The notes beneath the pieces were generated by a model. That model saw only the letters and a program-made list of their open reading frames with translations. It ran no database searches and was not told the origin of the DNA. 64,000 nt of DNA from Flavivirga algicola (GTDB taxonomy: Bacteria > Bacteroidota > Bacteroidia > Flavobacteriales > Flavobacteriaceae), in contig NZ_JABBHF010000001.1 of the NCBI RefSeq assembly GCF_012910715.1, positions 503,170 to 567,169 of the forward strand. Reading direction: 5' to 3'. Every line of letters begins with the position of its first letter. The first letter of the stretch is position 1. Made by a program: the position numbers and the translations under genes. Shown in pieces: positions 7,789 to 16,783 of this stretch.

Positions 7789-9726
7789 ATGCATATTTTT
7801 AATAAAAAACCTAAACTTTTACTCTTTTCGATATTTCTATCGGTATCATTTCTCATCTCTGGACAAAACAAATTAGAATCTGATTGTGGCACTGTTACAT
7901 CCCCTGAATCTTTTGAGTATATCAACAGTATAAAACCACAAATCAAAAAATATGAGAAAGCATTTGCTTTTGGTAAATCTGCAAAAAATAATACGCTTAG
8001 ACTAATTAACTCTATTCCTATTAAAGCACATATTATTAGAGCCTCAAATGGTACTGGCGGACTTAGCATCTTGGAACTTAACAATGCTATTGAAAATCTT
8101 AATGACATTTATGCAGACGCCTCTATGGAGTTTTTCTTGTGCGATGACATTAATTATATAGATAATGATGCCTTTTGTCATTTTAAAAAAGGAAATGAAA
8201 GTGACTTAAAAGAATCAAATTATACCGCTGGTTTAATAAATATTTATTTTACCGACTATTTAGAGAGCACTTCTGAAGAAAGCATTTGCGGCTATAGCAA
8301 TAATATTGGAAGACATAATGATATTATTGTTATGAAAAATAGCTGTGCAACTAACGATTCTTCTTTAGCCCATGAATTGGGACATTTTTTCTCTCTAGTA
8401 CATACCCACGGACCCGATAATAGCAAAATGACTACCGAATTAGTTGATGGTAGCAATTGTGATACAGATGGCGATGGTATTTGTGATACTCCAGCCGACC
8501 CCATGCTTTCCAACAGTAACATTAATAACTTTTGTGAGTTTACAGGTGTAGAAACAGATGAGAACGGACATACATTTTACCCTGATACGGGCAATATTAT
8601 GTCTTATTCCAGAAAATCGTGTAGAAACCATTTTACAGATCAGCAATTAGCCAGAATGTATGCTTTTTATCAAACTACAAAAAACTATTTAGCCTGTCCT
8701 ACATTTAATGCCAATTTTACTGCAGATGCCAGTGTGACTTGTGAAGAAACATTAACCGTAAATTTTAAAAATAATTGTTCAAATATTACAGATTGGCAAT
8801 GGGATATTGATTCTGATGGTATCGTTGATTATACAGATCAAAACCCGTCGCATACCTATGATGCAGGTATATACGATGTTACACTTACCGTTTCCAACAA
8901 GTCCAAAACTATTAAGAAAACATTTTCAAAATTTATAAAAGTCGGCACAGAAATCGGTCCTTTACTAGAAGATTTTGAGGGTTTTGAAATAGCTGGAGAT
9001 AATGGGTGGTCCGCAGTAGATGTTTCTAAAAATGGATATAACTGGTATTCAAATACAGGAAAAACAGCTACAGATGGCACAGGTCCTTTAAATGATGACA
9101 CACCAGATAGTACATTAGGAACATATATTTACGCTGAAGCTTCGGGCGCTACATTAGGTGATGTAGCCGAGTTTATTTCACCCTGTATTAACATAACAAC
9201 ACCTAACAGCGAATTGGAATTTTCGTATCATATGTTTGGTGAAAACATTGGGGAGTTACACGTAGATATTAAAACGGACAGTGGTTATATTAATGATGTT
9301 ATTCCTGCGCTTTTTGGAAGTCAACAAGCCAATCAAAATGATGCTTTTTTTAAAAAAGTTGTCGATTTATCTTCTTACGAAAATCAGACTATAAAAGTAC
9401 GTTTTAGAGCCATAAGAGGTACTGGTTGGGATGGAGATATTGCTATTGACAATATTCTGATTAAAAATATCGAAGAAGAGCAACATATTTCCAATGCATT
9501 AGGTATAAAAGTATATCCAAACCCAATCACAGATGAGACACTTTATATTAAATCTTTAAATAATGAAGCTGTTCTTAATTACCAAATTTCTAATTTGGTC
9601 GGACAGGTATTCTTATCTGGAACGCTTACAAATCAATCAATTAACCTCAGTAGTTTAGCCTCTGGAACGTACTTCCTAACTATTCATAATAAACATTCTA
9701 AATTGGTTCAAAAGATTATTAAGTAA
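7789..9726 (+). CDS. Secreted M43 (pappalysin-type) zinc metalloprotease with PKD, MAM-like and T9SS domains
   Basis: Secreted protease of 645 residues. After a signal peptide (ending near LISGQ), the catalytic domain contains HELGHFFSLVH (His195, Glu196, His199, His205) and a downstream Met-turn around NIMSYS (Met271), as in M43 metzincins. The usual Gly after the second His is Ser here. Residues about 300-385 form a PKD-type fold (WQWDIDSDG, SHTYDAGIYDVTLTV). Residues about 390-560 resemble a MAM/lectin-like beta-sandwich ending in GDIAIDNILI. The last 75 or so residues are a T9SS type A sorting domain. It probably degrades extracellular protein. A TAnnTTTG-like box (7761-7768) precedes the start, with no clear upstream element. 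Confidence 0.92.
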   Translation: MHIFNKKPKLLLFSIFLSVSFLISGQNKLESDCGTVTSPESFEYINSIKPQIKKYEKAFAFGKSAKNNTLRLINSIPIKAHIIRASNGTGGLSILELNNAIENLNDIYADASMEFFLCDDINYIDNDAFCHFKKGNESDLKESNYTAGLINIYFTDYLESTSEESICGYSNNIGRHNDIIVMKNSCATNDSSLAHELGHFFSLVHTHGPDNSKMTTELVDGSNCDTDGDGICDTPADPMLSNSNINNFCEFTGVETDENGHTFYPDTGNIMSYSRKSCRNHFTDQQLARMYAFYQTTKNYLACPTFNANFTADASVTCEETLTVNFKNNCSNITDWQWDIDSDGIVDYTDQNPSHTYDAGIYDVTLTVSNKSKTIKKTFSKFIKVGTEIGPLLEDFEGFEIAGDNGWSAVDVSKNGYNWYSNTGKTATDGTGPLNDDTPDSTLGTYIYAEASGATLGDVAEFISPCINITTPNSELEFSYHMFGENIGELHVDIKTDSGYINDVIPALFGSQQANQNDAFFKKVVDLSSYENQTIKVRFRAIRGTGWDGDIAIDNILIKNIEEEQHISNALGIKVYPNPITDETLYIKSLNNEAVLNYQISNLVGQVFLSGTLTNQSINLSSLASGTYFLTIHNKHSKLVQKIIK

Positions 9727-9822
9727 CGAGTAACGAAGGCAAAACCGTTTCGTTATTAGAATCATAAAGACTTGATTGTGACTAATCGACAAACAAAATT
9801 TGTTAAACAACTTTCTTTATGC

Positions 9823-10878
9823 TTATCTTTTTAGTAAAGCTTTATTAATCTGCTTTATAAGGCTTGGTCCTTCATAAATAAACCCTGTATAGATCTGCAC
9901 TAAATCTGCACCTGCATCTATTTTTTCAAGAGCGTCTTTAGCAGAATGTATCCCCCCTACTCCTATTATCGGAAATGCCTTTTCACTTTTATCCGATAAG
10001 TATTTTATAACCCTTGTGCTTTTGTCTTTTATGGGCTGTCCACTTAAACCACCATGGCCTATGCTTTCAAGTAAGTCCTTCGAGGCTTTTAAATGGCGTC
10101 TGTCCATAGAGGTATTACTTGCAATAACACCATCTAATTTTGTTGCTGCCACAAGTTCTACAATTTCATCTAATTGCCCATCATTTAAGTCGGGGGCAAT
10201 TTTAAGAAGAATTGGCTTTGCACTTCGACTACGTTTTGCATGACCACTCTCAAATGTTGTGTTCGCTTTTTGTACAGCACTAATGAGTTCCTCTAAATAA
10301 TCCTTATCATTTAACTTAGCATGGCTCCCTACATTAGGGCAACTCACATTAAGTACAAAATAATCAATATAAGGATGCAAAGCATTGAAGCATTCTAAAT
10401 AATCCTTGGTATAATCTTCAGGTTTTGTATTAGTATTTTTCCCAATATTTCCTCCAATAACCAATCTTCCTTTATTTTTTTTCAATTGGGAAATAGCTGC
10501 TTCCAAACCTTCATTATTAAAACCCATGCGGTTAATGATACCTTGATCATCTTTAAGCCTGAATAATCTTTTTTTAGGGTTTCCTGCCTGTCCTTTGGGT
10601 GTTACCGTACCAATTTCAATAAAACCAAAACCAAAATTTGCCAGCTCGTTGTACAACACGGCATTTTTATCGAAACCAGCTGCCAGACCTACAGGGTTTT
10701 TAAATGTTAATCCGAATAACTGCCGTTCTAATTTAGTATCCTCAACCACATATAAACTTCTAAAGATAGCTGCAAAGCCAGGGATTTTAGAGGTCAACCT
10801 TATTAACGAAAATGTAAAATAGTGAATCTTTTCAGGGTCAAATAAAAAAAATAGAGGGCGAAGTAGTAATTTGTACAT
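9823..10878 (-). CDS. pyrD: Dihydroorotate dehydrogenase (quinone), class 2
   Basis: Membrane-associated flavoenzyme that oxidises dihydroorotate to orotate in pyrimidine synthesis. The 351 residues begin with the short amphipathic N-terminal region of class 2 enzymes ([19 protein letters not shown]). [39 protein letters not shown]-type and GVGGI segments follow. The catalytic loop reads NVSCPN; E. coli class 2 enzymes have Ser where this has Cys, apparently a lineage variant. Residues about 212-220 (GHAKRSRSA) look like an insertion encoded by a repeat-derived sequence (10221-10245). It converges with the M43 protease gene. Confidence 0.95.
   Translation of the reverse strand: MYKLLLRPLFFLFDPEKIHYFTFSLIRLTSKIPGFAAIFRSLYVVEDTKLERQLFGLTFKNPVGLAAGFDKNAVLYNELANFGFGFIEIGTVTPKGQAGNPKKRLFRLKDDQGIINRMGFNNEGLEAAISQLKKNKGRLVIGGNIGKNTNTKPEDYTKDYLECFNALHPYIDYFVLNVSCPNVGSHAKLNDKDYLEELISAVQKANTTFESGHAKRSRSAKPILLKIAPDLNDGQLDEIVELVAATKLDGVIASNTSMDRRHLKASKDLLESIGHGGLSGQPIKDKSTRVIKYLSDKSEKAFPIIGVGGIHSAKDALEKIDAGADLVQIYTGFIYEGPSLIKQINKALLKR
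10221..10245 (-). repeat. REP-like repeat segment inside pyrD
   Basis: Minus-strand sequence GGTCATGCAAAACGTAGTCG and the next five bases resemble the dispersed Bacteroidota repeat of the type GTCATGCTGAGCGTAGTCGAAG. The core CTTCGACTACG recurs in the tandem repeat at 57761. It is translated in frame as GHAKRSRSA. Confidence 0.45.
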
Positions 10879-10893
10879 CCAGTATTATTTATG

Positions 10894-10924
10894 CAAAAAT
10901 ACTTCTAAATAAAAAATTGAACAA
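10894..10924 (-). promoter_or_regulatory. Probable pyrD promoter
   Basis: Minus strand: TATTTTTG (10894-10901) fits TAnnTTTG, and a TTG core (10922-10924) sits at about the right distance upstream. The pyrD start is 15 bp downstream of the box, giving a very short leader. Confidence 0.5.
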
Positions 10925-11013
10925 TTCAAAAGCAAAAAAAATTAATAATCGTATTTTTAAAGCCACAATAACCCTGTGTTATTTCGCTCAAACCATACCA
11001 AATTTTATTTAAA

Positions 11014-12252
11014 ATGATTTCAAAAGAAAATATCATACAACGATTTGTAAGTTACGTGACTATTGATACAGAATCCGATCCATCTTCAAATACAACACCC
11101 AGCACAAAAAAACAGTGGGATTTAGCAAATAAACTGGCTGAAGAACTTAAAAGTATTGGAATGCAAGATGTTAGTATTGACGACAATGCATACATTATGG
11201 CGACCTTACCCAGTAATGTTGAACATGAGGTACCTACTATTGGATTTATTTCTCATTTTGATACTTCTCCAGATTTTACAGGAGCCCATGTAAAACCTCA
11301 GATTATTGAAAAATATGATGGTCAAGATATTGTTTTAAATGCCAACGAAAATATTATACTATCACCAGACTATTTTGAAGATTTGCTGTTATACAAAGGA
11401 CAAACTTTAATAACTACTGATGGCACTACCCTTTTAGGTGCTGATGATAAAGCCGGTATTTGCGAGATTGTTTCGGCTATGGAGTATTTAATAAAACATC
11501 CCGAAATTAAGCATGGGAAAATACGGGTTGGTTTTACACCCGATGAAGAAATTGGGAGAGGCGCTCATAAATTTGATGTAGAAAAATTTGGGGCAGATTG
11601 GGCTTATACTATGGACGGCAGTCAAATAGGCGAATTAGAATACGAAAACTTTAATGCCGCTGGTGCTGTAGTAAAAATTAAAGGTAAAATTGTACATCCT
11701 GGATATGCTAAAGGAAAAATGATTAACTCTATGTATATCGCCCAAGAATTTATTAATTCTTTACCGCGACTGGAAACCCCCGAACATACAGAAGGGTATC
11801 AAGGTTTTTTCCATTTGCACAATATGAAAGGAGATGTTGAAGAAACTATTTTAGAATATATTATCCGCGATCATGACAGAGGTCATTTCGAAGCTCGTAA
11901 AGAAGTGATGTTAAAGTTGACCAACGAACTAAACTCTCAATATGGAAGAGAGGTTATTACTACCGAAATTAAAGATCAGTATTATAATATGAAAGAAAAG
12001 GTAGAACCCGTGATACATATTGTAGATATTGCCGAAAAGGCTATGAAACAGCTTGGTATCTCACCACTTATAAAAGCAATTCGTGGTGGTACAGATGGGT
12101 CGCAATTAAGTTACATGGGCCTGCCTTGTCCTAATATATTTGCTGGTGGACATAATTTTCATGGACGTTATGAATACGTGCCTGTAGAAAGTATGATTAA
12201 AGCGACAGAAGTTATTTGTAAGATCGCAGAATTAACAGCTTTGGAAAAGTAA
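11014..12252 (+). CDS. pepT: Peptidase T (tripeptide aminopeptidase, M20B)
   Basis: Cytoplasmic di-zinc aminopeptidase that releases the N-terminal residue of tripeptides. Its 412 residues match the family length. Metal and catalytic motifs are present: [11 protein letters not shown] (first His and catalytic Asp), [13 protein letters not shown] (bridging Asp144), [10 protein letters not shown] (Glu178/Glu179), [17 protein letters not shown] (dimerisation-domain boundary) and [14 protein letters not shown] (last His). It is a single gene followed by a strong terminator (12274-12308). Confidence 0.97.
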   Translation: MISKENIIQRFVSYVTIDTESDPSSNTTPSTKKQWDLANKLAEELKSIGMQDVSIDDNAYIMATLPSNVEHEVPTIGFISHFDTSPDFTGAHVKPQIIEKYDGQDIVLNANENIILSPDYFEDLLLYKGQTLITTDGTTLLGADDKAGICEIVSAMEYLIKHPEIKHGKIRVGFTPDEEIGRGAHKFDVEKFGADWAYTMDGSQIGELEYENFNAAGAVVKIKGKIVHPGYAKGKMINSMYIAQEFINSLPRLETPEHTEGYQGFFHLHNMKGDVEETILEYIIRDHDRGHFEARKEVMLKLTNELNSQYGREVITTEIKDQYYNMKEKVEPVIHIVDIAEKAMKQLGISPLIKAIRGGTDGSQLSYMGLPCPNIFAGGHNFHGRYEYVPVESMIKATEVICKIAELTALEK

Positions 12253-12273
12253 AAATCACTTTTATATACCAAT

Positions 12274-12308
12274 AAAAGCCAAATAAGAACCTTTTTTATT
12301 TGGCTTTT
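12274..12308 (+). terminator. Intrinsic terminator of pepT
   Basis: A 13-bp perfect stem (AAAAGCCAAATAA and its complement) with a 9-nt loop, ending in a T-run, 22 bp after the pepT stop codon. Confidence 0.85.
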
Positions 12309-12464
12309 TTAGTCATTAAATAATTAGCACATCTTTTTCTGGCTTCCCTTTTGTTAAACAATAATTCTGCCTCACATGACAAAAATTTAAATATTTTTTA
12401 AATAAAATGCAATAAATTAAAAATGTATCGTCTCTTAAAGTGAAGACCTCTATAAACGGTTTAA

Positions 12465-13004
12465 ATGGATTCGGAATCAGAAAACAGTAAAAAACTTAAT
12501 GATTTTTTTGGTAGAGAATATCGGTCTCTGAAGGTTTATGTGAATAATAGAATAAAAGATACTGCCAGTCGAAATGCAGAAGATATTATTCAAGATGTAG
12601 CCTTAAAATTATTCACAGGAGCTGATAGATATGCACCTATTAATAATGTAGCGGGTTTTGTATATAGATCAATTAAAAACAAAATAATTGATATTATGCG
12701 AACAACGAAACAAACCGAACAGGTAGAAATTGATGGGGAATTTTCAGAGTTGGCAGAAATGATCCATCAATCGACAAACGATCATACCTCAGAAGATATG
12801 ATGCCTCTTTTAAAAAAGAGTATTAAACAACTGAAGCCAGGGTATAGGGATATTATTATAGCGGTAGATTTTGAAGGCTATACCTACAAAGAGATTTCGA
12901 AAGAAACAGGTATACCCGAAGGTACATTAATGTCTAGAAGACATAGAGCCATTGGCATATTATATAAAAAATTAGAATCAGAAATTAATAAACAAAAAAA
13001 TTAA
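12465..13004 (+). CDS. ECF-type RNA polymerase sigma factor
   Basis: Sigma-70 family protein of 179 residues. Region 2 spans about residues 15-85 (NAEDIIQDVALKLF, GFVYRSIKNKIIDIMR). Region 4 spans about 120-170 (YRDIIIAVDFEGYTYKEIS, then the helix-turn-helix GIPEGTLMSRRHRAI). It should direct transcription of a small regulon. The next gene, 6 bp downstream, encodes a small two-helix membrane protein and a third small ORF follows. This suggests an operon whose membrane member could act as a sensor or anti-sigma, although no known anti-sigma domain is visible. Confidence 0.92.
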   Translation: MDSESENSKKLNDFFGREYRSLKVYVNNRIKDTASRNAEDIIQDVALKLFTGADRYAPINNVAGFVYRSIKNKIIDIMRTTKQTEQVEIDGEFSELAEMIHQSTNDHTSEDMMPLLKKSIKQLKPGYRDIIIAVDFEGYTYKEISKETGIPEGTLMSRRHRAIGILYKKLESEINKQKN

Positions 13005-13010
13005 CATATC

Positions 13011-13421
13011 ATGGAAAACTATTTTACCCATAAATTCAGAGGAAAATCACCCATAGAAATTGCAGCAATGATCATCTTTGGCGCTATTGCCATTACAGGA
13101 TTAGCCATCTTATTTGGCTTTGTAATTATGTGGCTATGGAATTGGCTTATGCCTGAAATTTTCGGACTAACCACACTTACCTATTGGCAAGCTGTAGGGT
13201 TGTTTATATTCTTAAAACTGTTACTTGGAGGGTGTGGAAGCGGAGGTAAATCATCAAAAAAATCAAATCATAAACATAAAAACAGTTCAAAAAGTGATTT
13301 TTCAAAATGGAAACATTATGACGAATTTTGGAAAGAGGAAGGTGATGAACTTTATAAACAATACCTAGAACGAAAAACGAATCCAAACCTACCAAATGAA
13401 ATAGAATCGGAAGAACATTAA
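13011..13421 (+). CDS. Small membrane protein following an ECF sigma factor
   Basis: 136 residues with two hydrophobic helices (about 18-43 and 60-75), then a Gly/Cys turn (GGCGSGGKSSKK) and a lysine-rich, probably cytoplasmic tail ending in acidic residues (EEHYDEFWKEEGD-like composition). I do not recognise a characterised family, though similar proteins occur in flavobacteria. It lies 6 bp after the sigma factor, so the two are very likely co-transcribed. A role in sensing or holding the sigma factor at the membrane is inferred from position only. Confidence 0.8.
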   Translation: MENYFTHKFRGKSPIEIAAMIIFGAIAITGLAILFGFVIMWLWNWLMPEIFGLTTLTYWQAVGLFIFLKLLLGGCGSGGKSSKKSNHKHKNSSKSDFSKWKHYDEFWKEEGDELYKQYLERKTNPNLPNEIESEEH

Positions 13422-13448
13422 ATTTAATTATTTTTTAAATCCCCTAAT

Positions 13449-13667
13449 ATGCACTTACTAATATTTGAAACGAATATCAAATCAGAGGAAAAGGTAAAGT
13501 CCATACAGTCTACATTTAGTAAACACAATGATATTTTAAAATGGTCTATAGATTTGGAAGATGTCGATAACGTACTCAAGATTGAAGCTACAGATAACAT
13601 AACAGAAACCGATATTATTAACATCGTTAAAACACATGGCTTTTATATAGAAGCCTTAGCAGATTAA
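13449..13667 (+). CDS. Small HMA-like (ferredoxin-fold) protein without metal cysteines
   Basis: 72 residues (MHLLIFETNI to EALAD) with a beta-alpha-beta-beta-alpha-beta pattern typical of heavy-metal-associated domains. The CxxC metal motif is absent: there are no cysteines at all. It follows the membrane protein by 28 bp and is probably the third gene of the sigma-factor operon. It could be a regulatory or protein-binding version of the fold. I cannot assign a function. Confidence 0.7.
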   Translation: MHLLIFETNIKSEEKVKSIQSTFSKHNDILKWSIDLEDVDNVLKIEATDNITETDIINIVKTHGFYIEALAD

Positions 13668-13751
13668 AAAGCATCCGTTAAAAAAGTGTCACTACACCTG
13701 TATACATACTTCTATAGAACTTATTTTACATGGTCAAATCATGTTATTTTC

Positions 13752-13772
13752 ATTGCTTATTGCTTATTGCTT
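13752..13772. repeat. Heptanucleotide tandem repeat, three copies of ATTGCTT
   Basis: Three perfect head-to-tail copies of a 7-mer in the gap before the LETM1-like gene, about 50 bp upstream of its predicted promoter. Confidence 0.8.
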
Positions 13773-13820
13773 AAACTGAACCAAACCACCTTAAATGCTT
13801 CTAAAAAGGAAATATTCATT

Positions 13821-13851
13821 TTTGTTAAAACTATGTTAAAATGAAAATTTG
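13821..13851 (+). promoter_or_regulatory. Probable promoter of the LETM1-like gene
   Basis: TTTG (13821-13824), exactly 19 nt, then AAAATTTG (13844-13851), one mismatch from TAnnTTTG. The start codon is 49 bp downstream of the box. Confidence 0.6.
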
Positions 13852-13900
13852 TAAATTAAAAGCTTAAAGCATTACATTTACACCATAAAAAATTGATACT

Positions 13901-15073
13901 ATGAATCCGTCTGCACAAGGTTGGATAAAAAAGTTATTAAAGGAATTTAAAAAAAAGGATATTTTCTTTAGTCTTAATGAAGAAGCATTTTATAACGCCT
14001 TAAGGGGTTGCGGTTTCATATATGGAAGTAATTTAGATATTGTAGAAGGTATTATTGACAAAAAAGATCTTACCGAAGATGAACTTTGTAAAACAAATTT
14101 ATTTCTAGGTTTATTATATACCCACAATAAATCTAATTCCAACATCCCATTTATTGATAGTGTTATAAACTTTTATACAGACATAAACGAACTTAAAGTA
14201 TCTTTCTTTCAAGAATTATTAGGCGGTAAAAAATCCCGTGAGCAACTTGAAAAAATAATTCATAAACGTGTACAAATAGATGCCAATGTACTTACTAAAA
14301 ACTTTAATTATTTCATTATAAATGCCTTACTATTTATAGATGTTCTAGCTTACCAAGAGTTCTTAAAAAACAATAGCATTTCAATTGGCTATATTAAAAA
14401 TCTAGAAGCTGCCATAGAAACTATTTCTTTAGATGTTCTAAATTCTAAAACCACAAAAAATCAATACGATGAAAGTTTGATAAAGCTCTTTGAGTCCTCA
14501 TTGCGATTTAAAGATAACATCCATATAAATTATAAAAAAGCTATTGAGATTATAAAAACTAAACAAGAGAAGTATTATATTTTAGATTTAGCTTGTATGG
14601 CAACTTGGGGAGATAGGACGATTGATGATAATGAGCAACAGTTTTTAACCCAATTAGGCAGCGACTTAAGTCTTGATACGTCGCGCATTAATCAATCTAT
14701 CGATACAGTAAATGATTTTTACAATACCAACAAAGACAATATAGCACTTTTAAGTTCTAGAAACATCGTACAAAGCTTTTACGACAATTCCAGTAAAATG
14801 GTAAATAAGCTAATTACAAGAAATAGCAAGCGCCTATATCAAGAACTTAAAGATAGTAAGGAGCTCATGGTCTTGTTAACACAATCTACAGTTCGAGATT
14901 TAAACAGCGAAGAACAAAAAAAGGTACAGGAACAACTTATAGATATTTTTAAATCTATACCAAGTCTTGCTATTTTCATACTTCCAGGGGGCGCATTATT
15001 ATTACCTTTGGTCATTAAATTTATTCCAAAATTATTACCTTCAGCTTTCGACGATAACCGAATAGATGATTAA
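13901..15073 (+). CDS. LETM1-related protein (LETM1-like C-terminal segment)
   Basis: 390-residue mostly helical protein. The C-terminus, roughly residues 345-385, carries IPSLAIFILPGGALLLPLV followed by KFIPKLLPSAF. This matches the conserved membrane-proximal segment of mitochondrial LETM1 (a hydrophobic helix with a Pro-Gly-Gly kink). The middle contains a TerB-like acidic pattern (CMATWGDRTIDDNEQQ). Flavobacterial homologues have been linked to biofilm formation by name, but the molecular role is unclear. There is no signal peptide, so it is probably a cytosolic protein associated with the inner membrane. The Crp/Fnr gene starts 3 bp after its stop, so they form an operon. Confidence 0.85.
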   Translation: MNPSAQGWIKKLLKEFKKKDIFFSLNEEAFYNALRGCGFIYGSNLDIVEGIIDKKDLTEDELCKTNLFLGLLYTHNKSNSNIPFIDSVINFYTDINELKVSFFQELLGGKKSREQLEKIIHKRVQIDANVLTKNFNYFIINALLFIDVLAYQEFLKNNSISIGYIKNLEAAIETISLDVLNSKTTKNQYDESLIKLFESSLRFKDNIHINYKKAIEIIKTKQEKYYILDLACMATWGDRTIDDNEQQFLTQLGSDLSLDTSRINQSIDTVNDFYNTNKDNIALLSSRNIVQSFYDNSSKMVNKLITRNSKRLYQELKDSKELMVLLTQSTVRDLNSEEQKKVQEQLIDIFKSIPSLAIFILPGGALLLPLVIKFIPKLLPSAFDDNRIDD

Positions 15074-15076
15074 ACT

Positions 15077-15643
15077 ATGAAAGAACAGCTTCATGCGTAT
15101 TTAAATCGTTATGTTCCTTTTTCTGAAGAAGAAATGAATTTATTTTATAGTTATCTAACGCTACAAACATTTCAAAAAAAAGAGTTTCTTTTAAAAGAAG
15201 GAGAGGTTTGCAAAACTAGATTCTTTATTATAGAAGGGCTCATACGTGTATTTAAGATTGACGAAAGGGGCAATGAAAACATTATTCATTTTGGCATAGA
15301 AAATTGGTGGATGACCAACCTGGAAAGTTTTATTAACGAACAAGCTTCTCTTTTATATATCCAAGCTTTAGAAGAAACTACCATACTTGCCATTAATAAA
15401 GTTAATTTAGAAAAAGCCTATGCTGCCATACCTAAACTAGAACGTGTATTTAGAATCATTACCGAAAAAATGTTTATTGCTATAGAACGTAAAAATGAGC
15501 ATTATGTTAAAATGAATAGTAAAAAAAGGTATGATATATTTATAAATGAACTCAAAACATTTTCTCAAAGAGTGCCCCAATACATGATAGCTTCCTACCT
15601 TGATATCACTCCAGAATATTTAAGTGAGCTTAGAAAAAAATAA
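15077..15643 (+). CDS. Crp/Fnr family transcriptional regulator
   Basis: 188 residues. The N-terminal cyclic-nucleotide-binding-type beta-roll (about 20-120) contains FLLKEGEVCKTRFFIIEGLI and HFGIENWWM. The C-terminal helix-turn-helix is short (QYMIASYLDITPEYLSELRK). The cNMP phosphate-binding Arg motif is not evident, as is common in Bacteroidota Crp/Fnr proteins, so the ligand is unknown. It directly follows the LETM1-like gene. The AhpD-like and DoxX genes downstream are probable targets, inferred from position. Confidence 0.9.
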   Translation: MKEQLHAYLNRYVPFSEEEMNLFYSYLTLQTFQKKEFLLKEGEVCKTRFFIIEGLIRVFKIDERGNENIIHFGIENWWMTNLESFINEQASLLYIQALEETTILAINKVNLEKAYAAIPKLERVFRIITEKMFIAIERKNEHYVKMNSKKRYDIFINELKTFSQRVPQYMIASYLDITPEYLSELRKK

Positions 15644-15693
15644 ACAATCTTTATTTCTTAAGACATCTTAATTTTTATCATTTTTTTCCATTC

Positions 15694-15701
15694 TAACTTT
15701 G
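15694..15701 (+). promoter_or_regulatory. Possible -7 box of the AhpD-like/DoxX operon
   Basis: TAACTTTG fits TAnnTTTG and lies 28 bp before the start codon. The -33 element is weak (T-rich, no TTTG). Confidence 0.4.
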
Positions 15702-15729
15702 TCTCATAATAAAAAAACAATACAACATT

Positions 15730-16182
15730 ATGGAACGAATTTCTTATACCGATATCCCAAAGGGCATGTTTGAAAACTTGAGAACTATAGAAGACTCATT
15801 AACTAATTCACCTCTTGAAAACAAACTCTTAGAACTTATAAAGCTTAGGGTTTCTCAAAAAAATGGATGCGCTTATTGTGTAGACATGCATTATAAAGAA
15901 TTAAAACATACAGGCGAAACAGAATTACGTTTGTCTTCCTTATGCGTTTGGGAAGAAACCCCTTATTTTTCAAATAAAGAAAGAACAGCTTTAAAATTTG
16001 CAGAAACCGTTACAAAAATAAGTAGTGCACCAATCCCTGAAGCAGATTACCTAGCTTTATTAGAACATTTTAACAAAGATGAAATTTGCTACTTATCTCT
16101 TGCCATAACCCAAATAAATACATGGAACAGGCTCATGAAAGTGTTTCAATTCACACCTGGAAACTATGAAATAGAACATTAA
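15730..16182 (+). CDS. Carboxymuconolactone decarboxylase family protein (AhpD-like)
   Basis: 150-residue helical protein. KNGCAYCVDMHYKEL (around residues 44-58) contains the CxxC plus His arrangement of AhpD-type peroxidase/disulfide-reductase domains rather than a true carboxymuconolactone decarboxylase site. A redox or peroxide-detoxifying role is expected from the family. The DoxX gene starts 2 bp after its stop, so they form an operon. The upstream Crp/Fnr gene may regulate them. Confidence 0.92.
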   Translation: MERISYTDIPKGMFENLRTIEDSLTNSPLENKLLELIKLRVSQKNGCAYCVDMHYKELKHTGETELRLSSLCVWEETPYFSNKERTALKFAETVTKISSAPIPEADYLALLEHFNKDEICYLSLAITQINTWNRLMKVFQFTPGNYEIEH

Positions 16183-16184
16183 TT

Positions 16185-16610
16185 ATGAATCAAAATATTA
16201 TTAAATTATTTTTAAGGTTAGCCATTAGCATAGGGTTTCTTTCTGCTGTGGCCGATAGATTCGGGTTTTGGCAAAAAGAGGTATCTGCTTGGGGGAATTG
16301 GCAGTCCTTTTTAGATTACACACAGGTTATCAACCCTATAGTTCCAAAATCTCTTATTCCTTTTTTAGGAACAACCGCTACAGTCGCAGAAATCATTTTT
16401 GCCATAGGTTTACTAGTAGGTTGGAAAACCGAATTATTTGCAAAACTAAGCGGATACCTGCTATTAGTTTTTGCTTTGGCAATGAGTTTTTCAACAGGGA
16501 TTAAAGGTGTTTTCGATTATTCCGTATTATCAGCTTCTGCAGCAGCTTTTGCTTTAAGCCTCATGAAAGAAAAATATTTTGAAATCGATGGGGTCTTAAG
16601 TAAGAAGTAG
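16185..16610 (+). CDS. DoxX family membrane protein
   Basis: 141 residues with four hydrophobic helices. The start (FLRLAISIGFLSAVADRFG) and the later ATVAEIIFAIGLLVGW match the DoxX/quinol-oxidase-like fold. DoxX proteins next to AhpD-like enzymes are generally associated with redox or oxidative stress, but the specific substrate is not known. It is the last gene of the operon, followed by a hairpin terminator. Confidence 0.9.
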   Translation: MNQNIIKLFLRLAISIGFLSAVADRFGFWQKEVSAWGNWQSFLDYTQVINPIVPKSLIPFLGTTATVAEIIFAIGLLVGWKTELFAKLSGYLLLVFALAMSFSTGIKGVFDYSVLSASAAAFALSLMKEKYFEIDGVLSKK

Positions 16611-16638
16611 CTAAACGCAAGCATACTATTATTAGCAC

Positions 16639-16684
16639 AATATCCCGTAAAAGGTAATATAAGTATTATTTTTTACGGGATATT
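16639..16684 (+). terminator. Intrinsic terminator after DoxX
   Basis: A perfect 14-bp stem (AATATCCCGTAAAA and complement) with an 18-nt loop, followed by TTCGTTTTTAC. It lies 29 bp after the DoxX stop codon. Confidence 0.75.
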
Positions 16685-16783
16685 TTCGTTTTTACAAGGA
16701 TAAGATTTCAAAAAAAGGCGGATTCTATTTTATTTCTGTTAGATTTACGAGTAACTACTAACCCTCTAACCAAAAATACACAG

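Noticed and set aside
7737-8108. Minus-strand frame of 123 codons opposite the M43 protease
   Set aside because: It runs antisense through the protease reading frame, lacks recognisable domains and has an unusual Ser/Leu composition typical of shadow frames.
9727-9822. Possible terminator between the M43 protease and pyrD
   Set aside because: Only a 7-bp TAACGAA/TTCGTTA stem with a long loop and no clear T-run; too weak to list.
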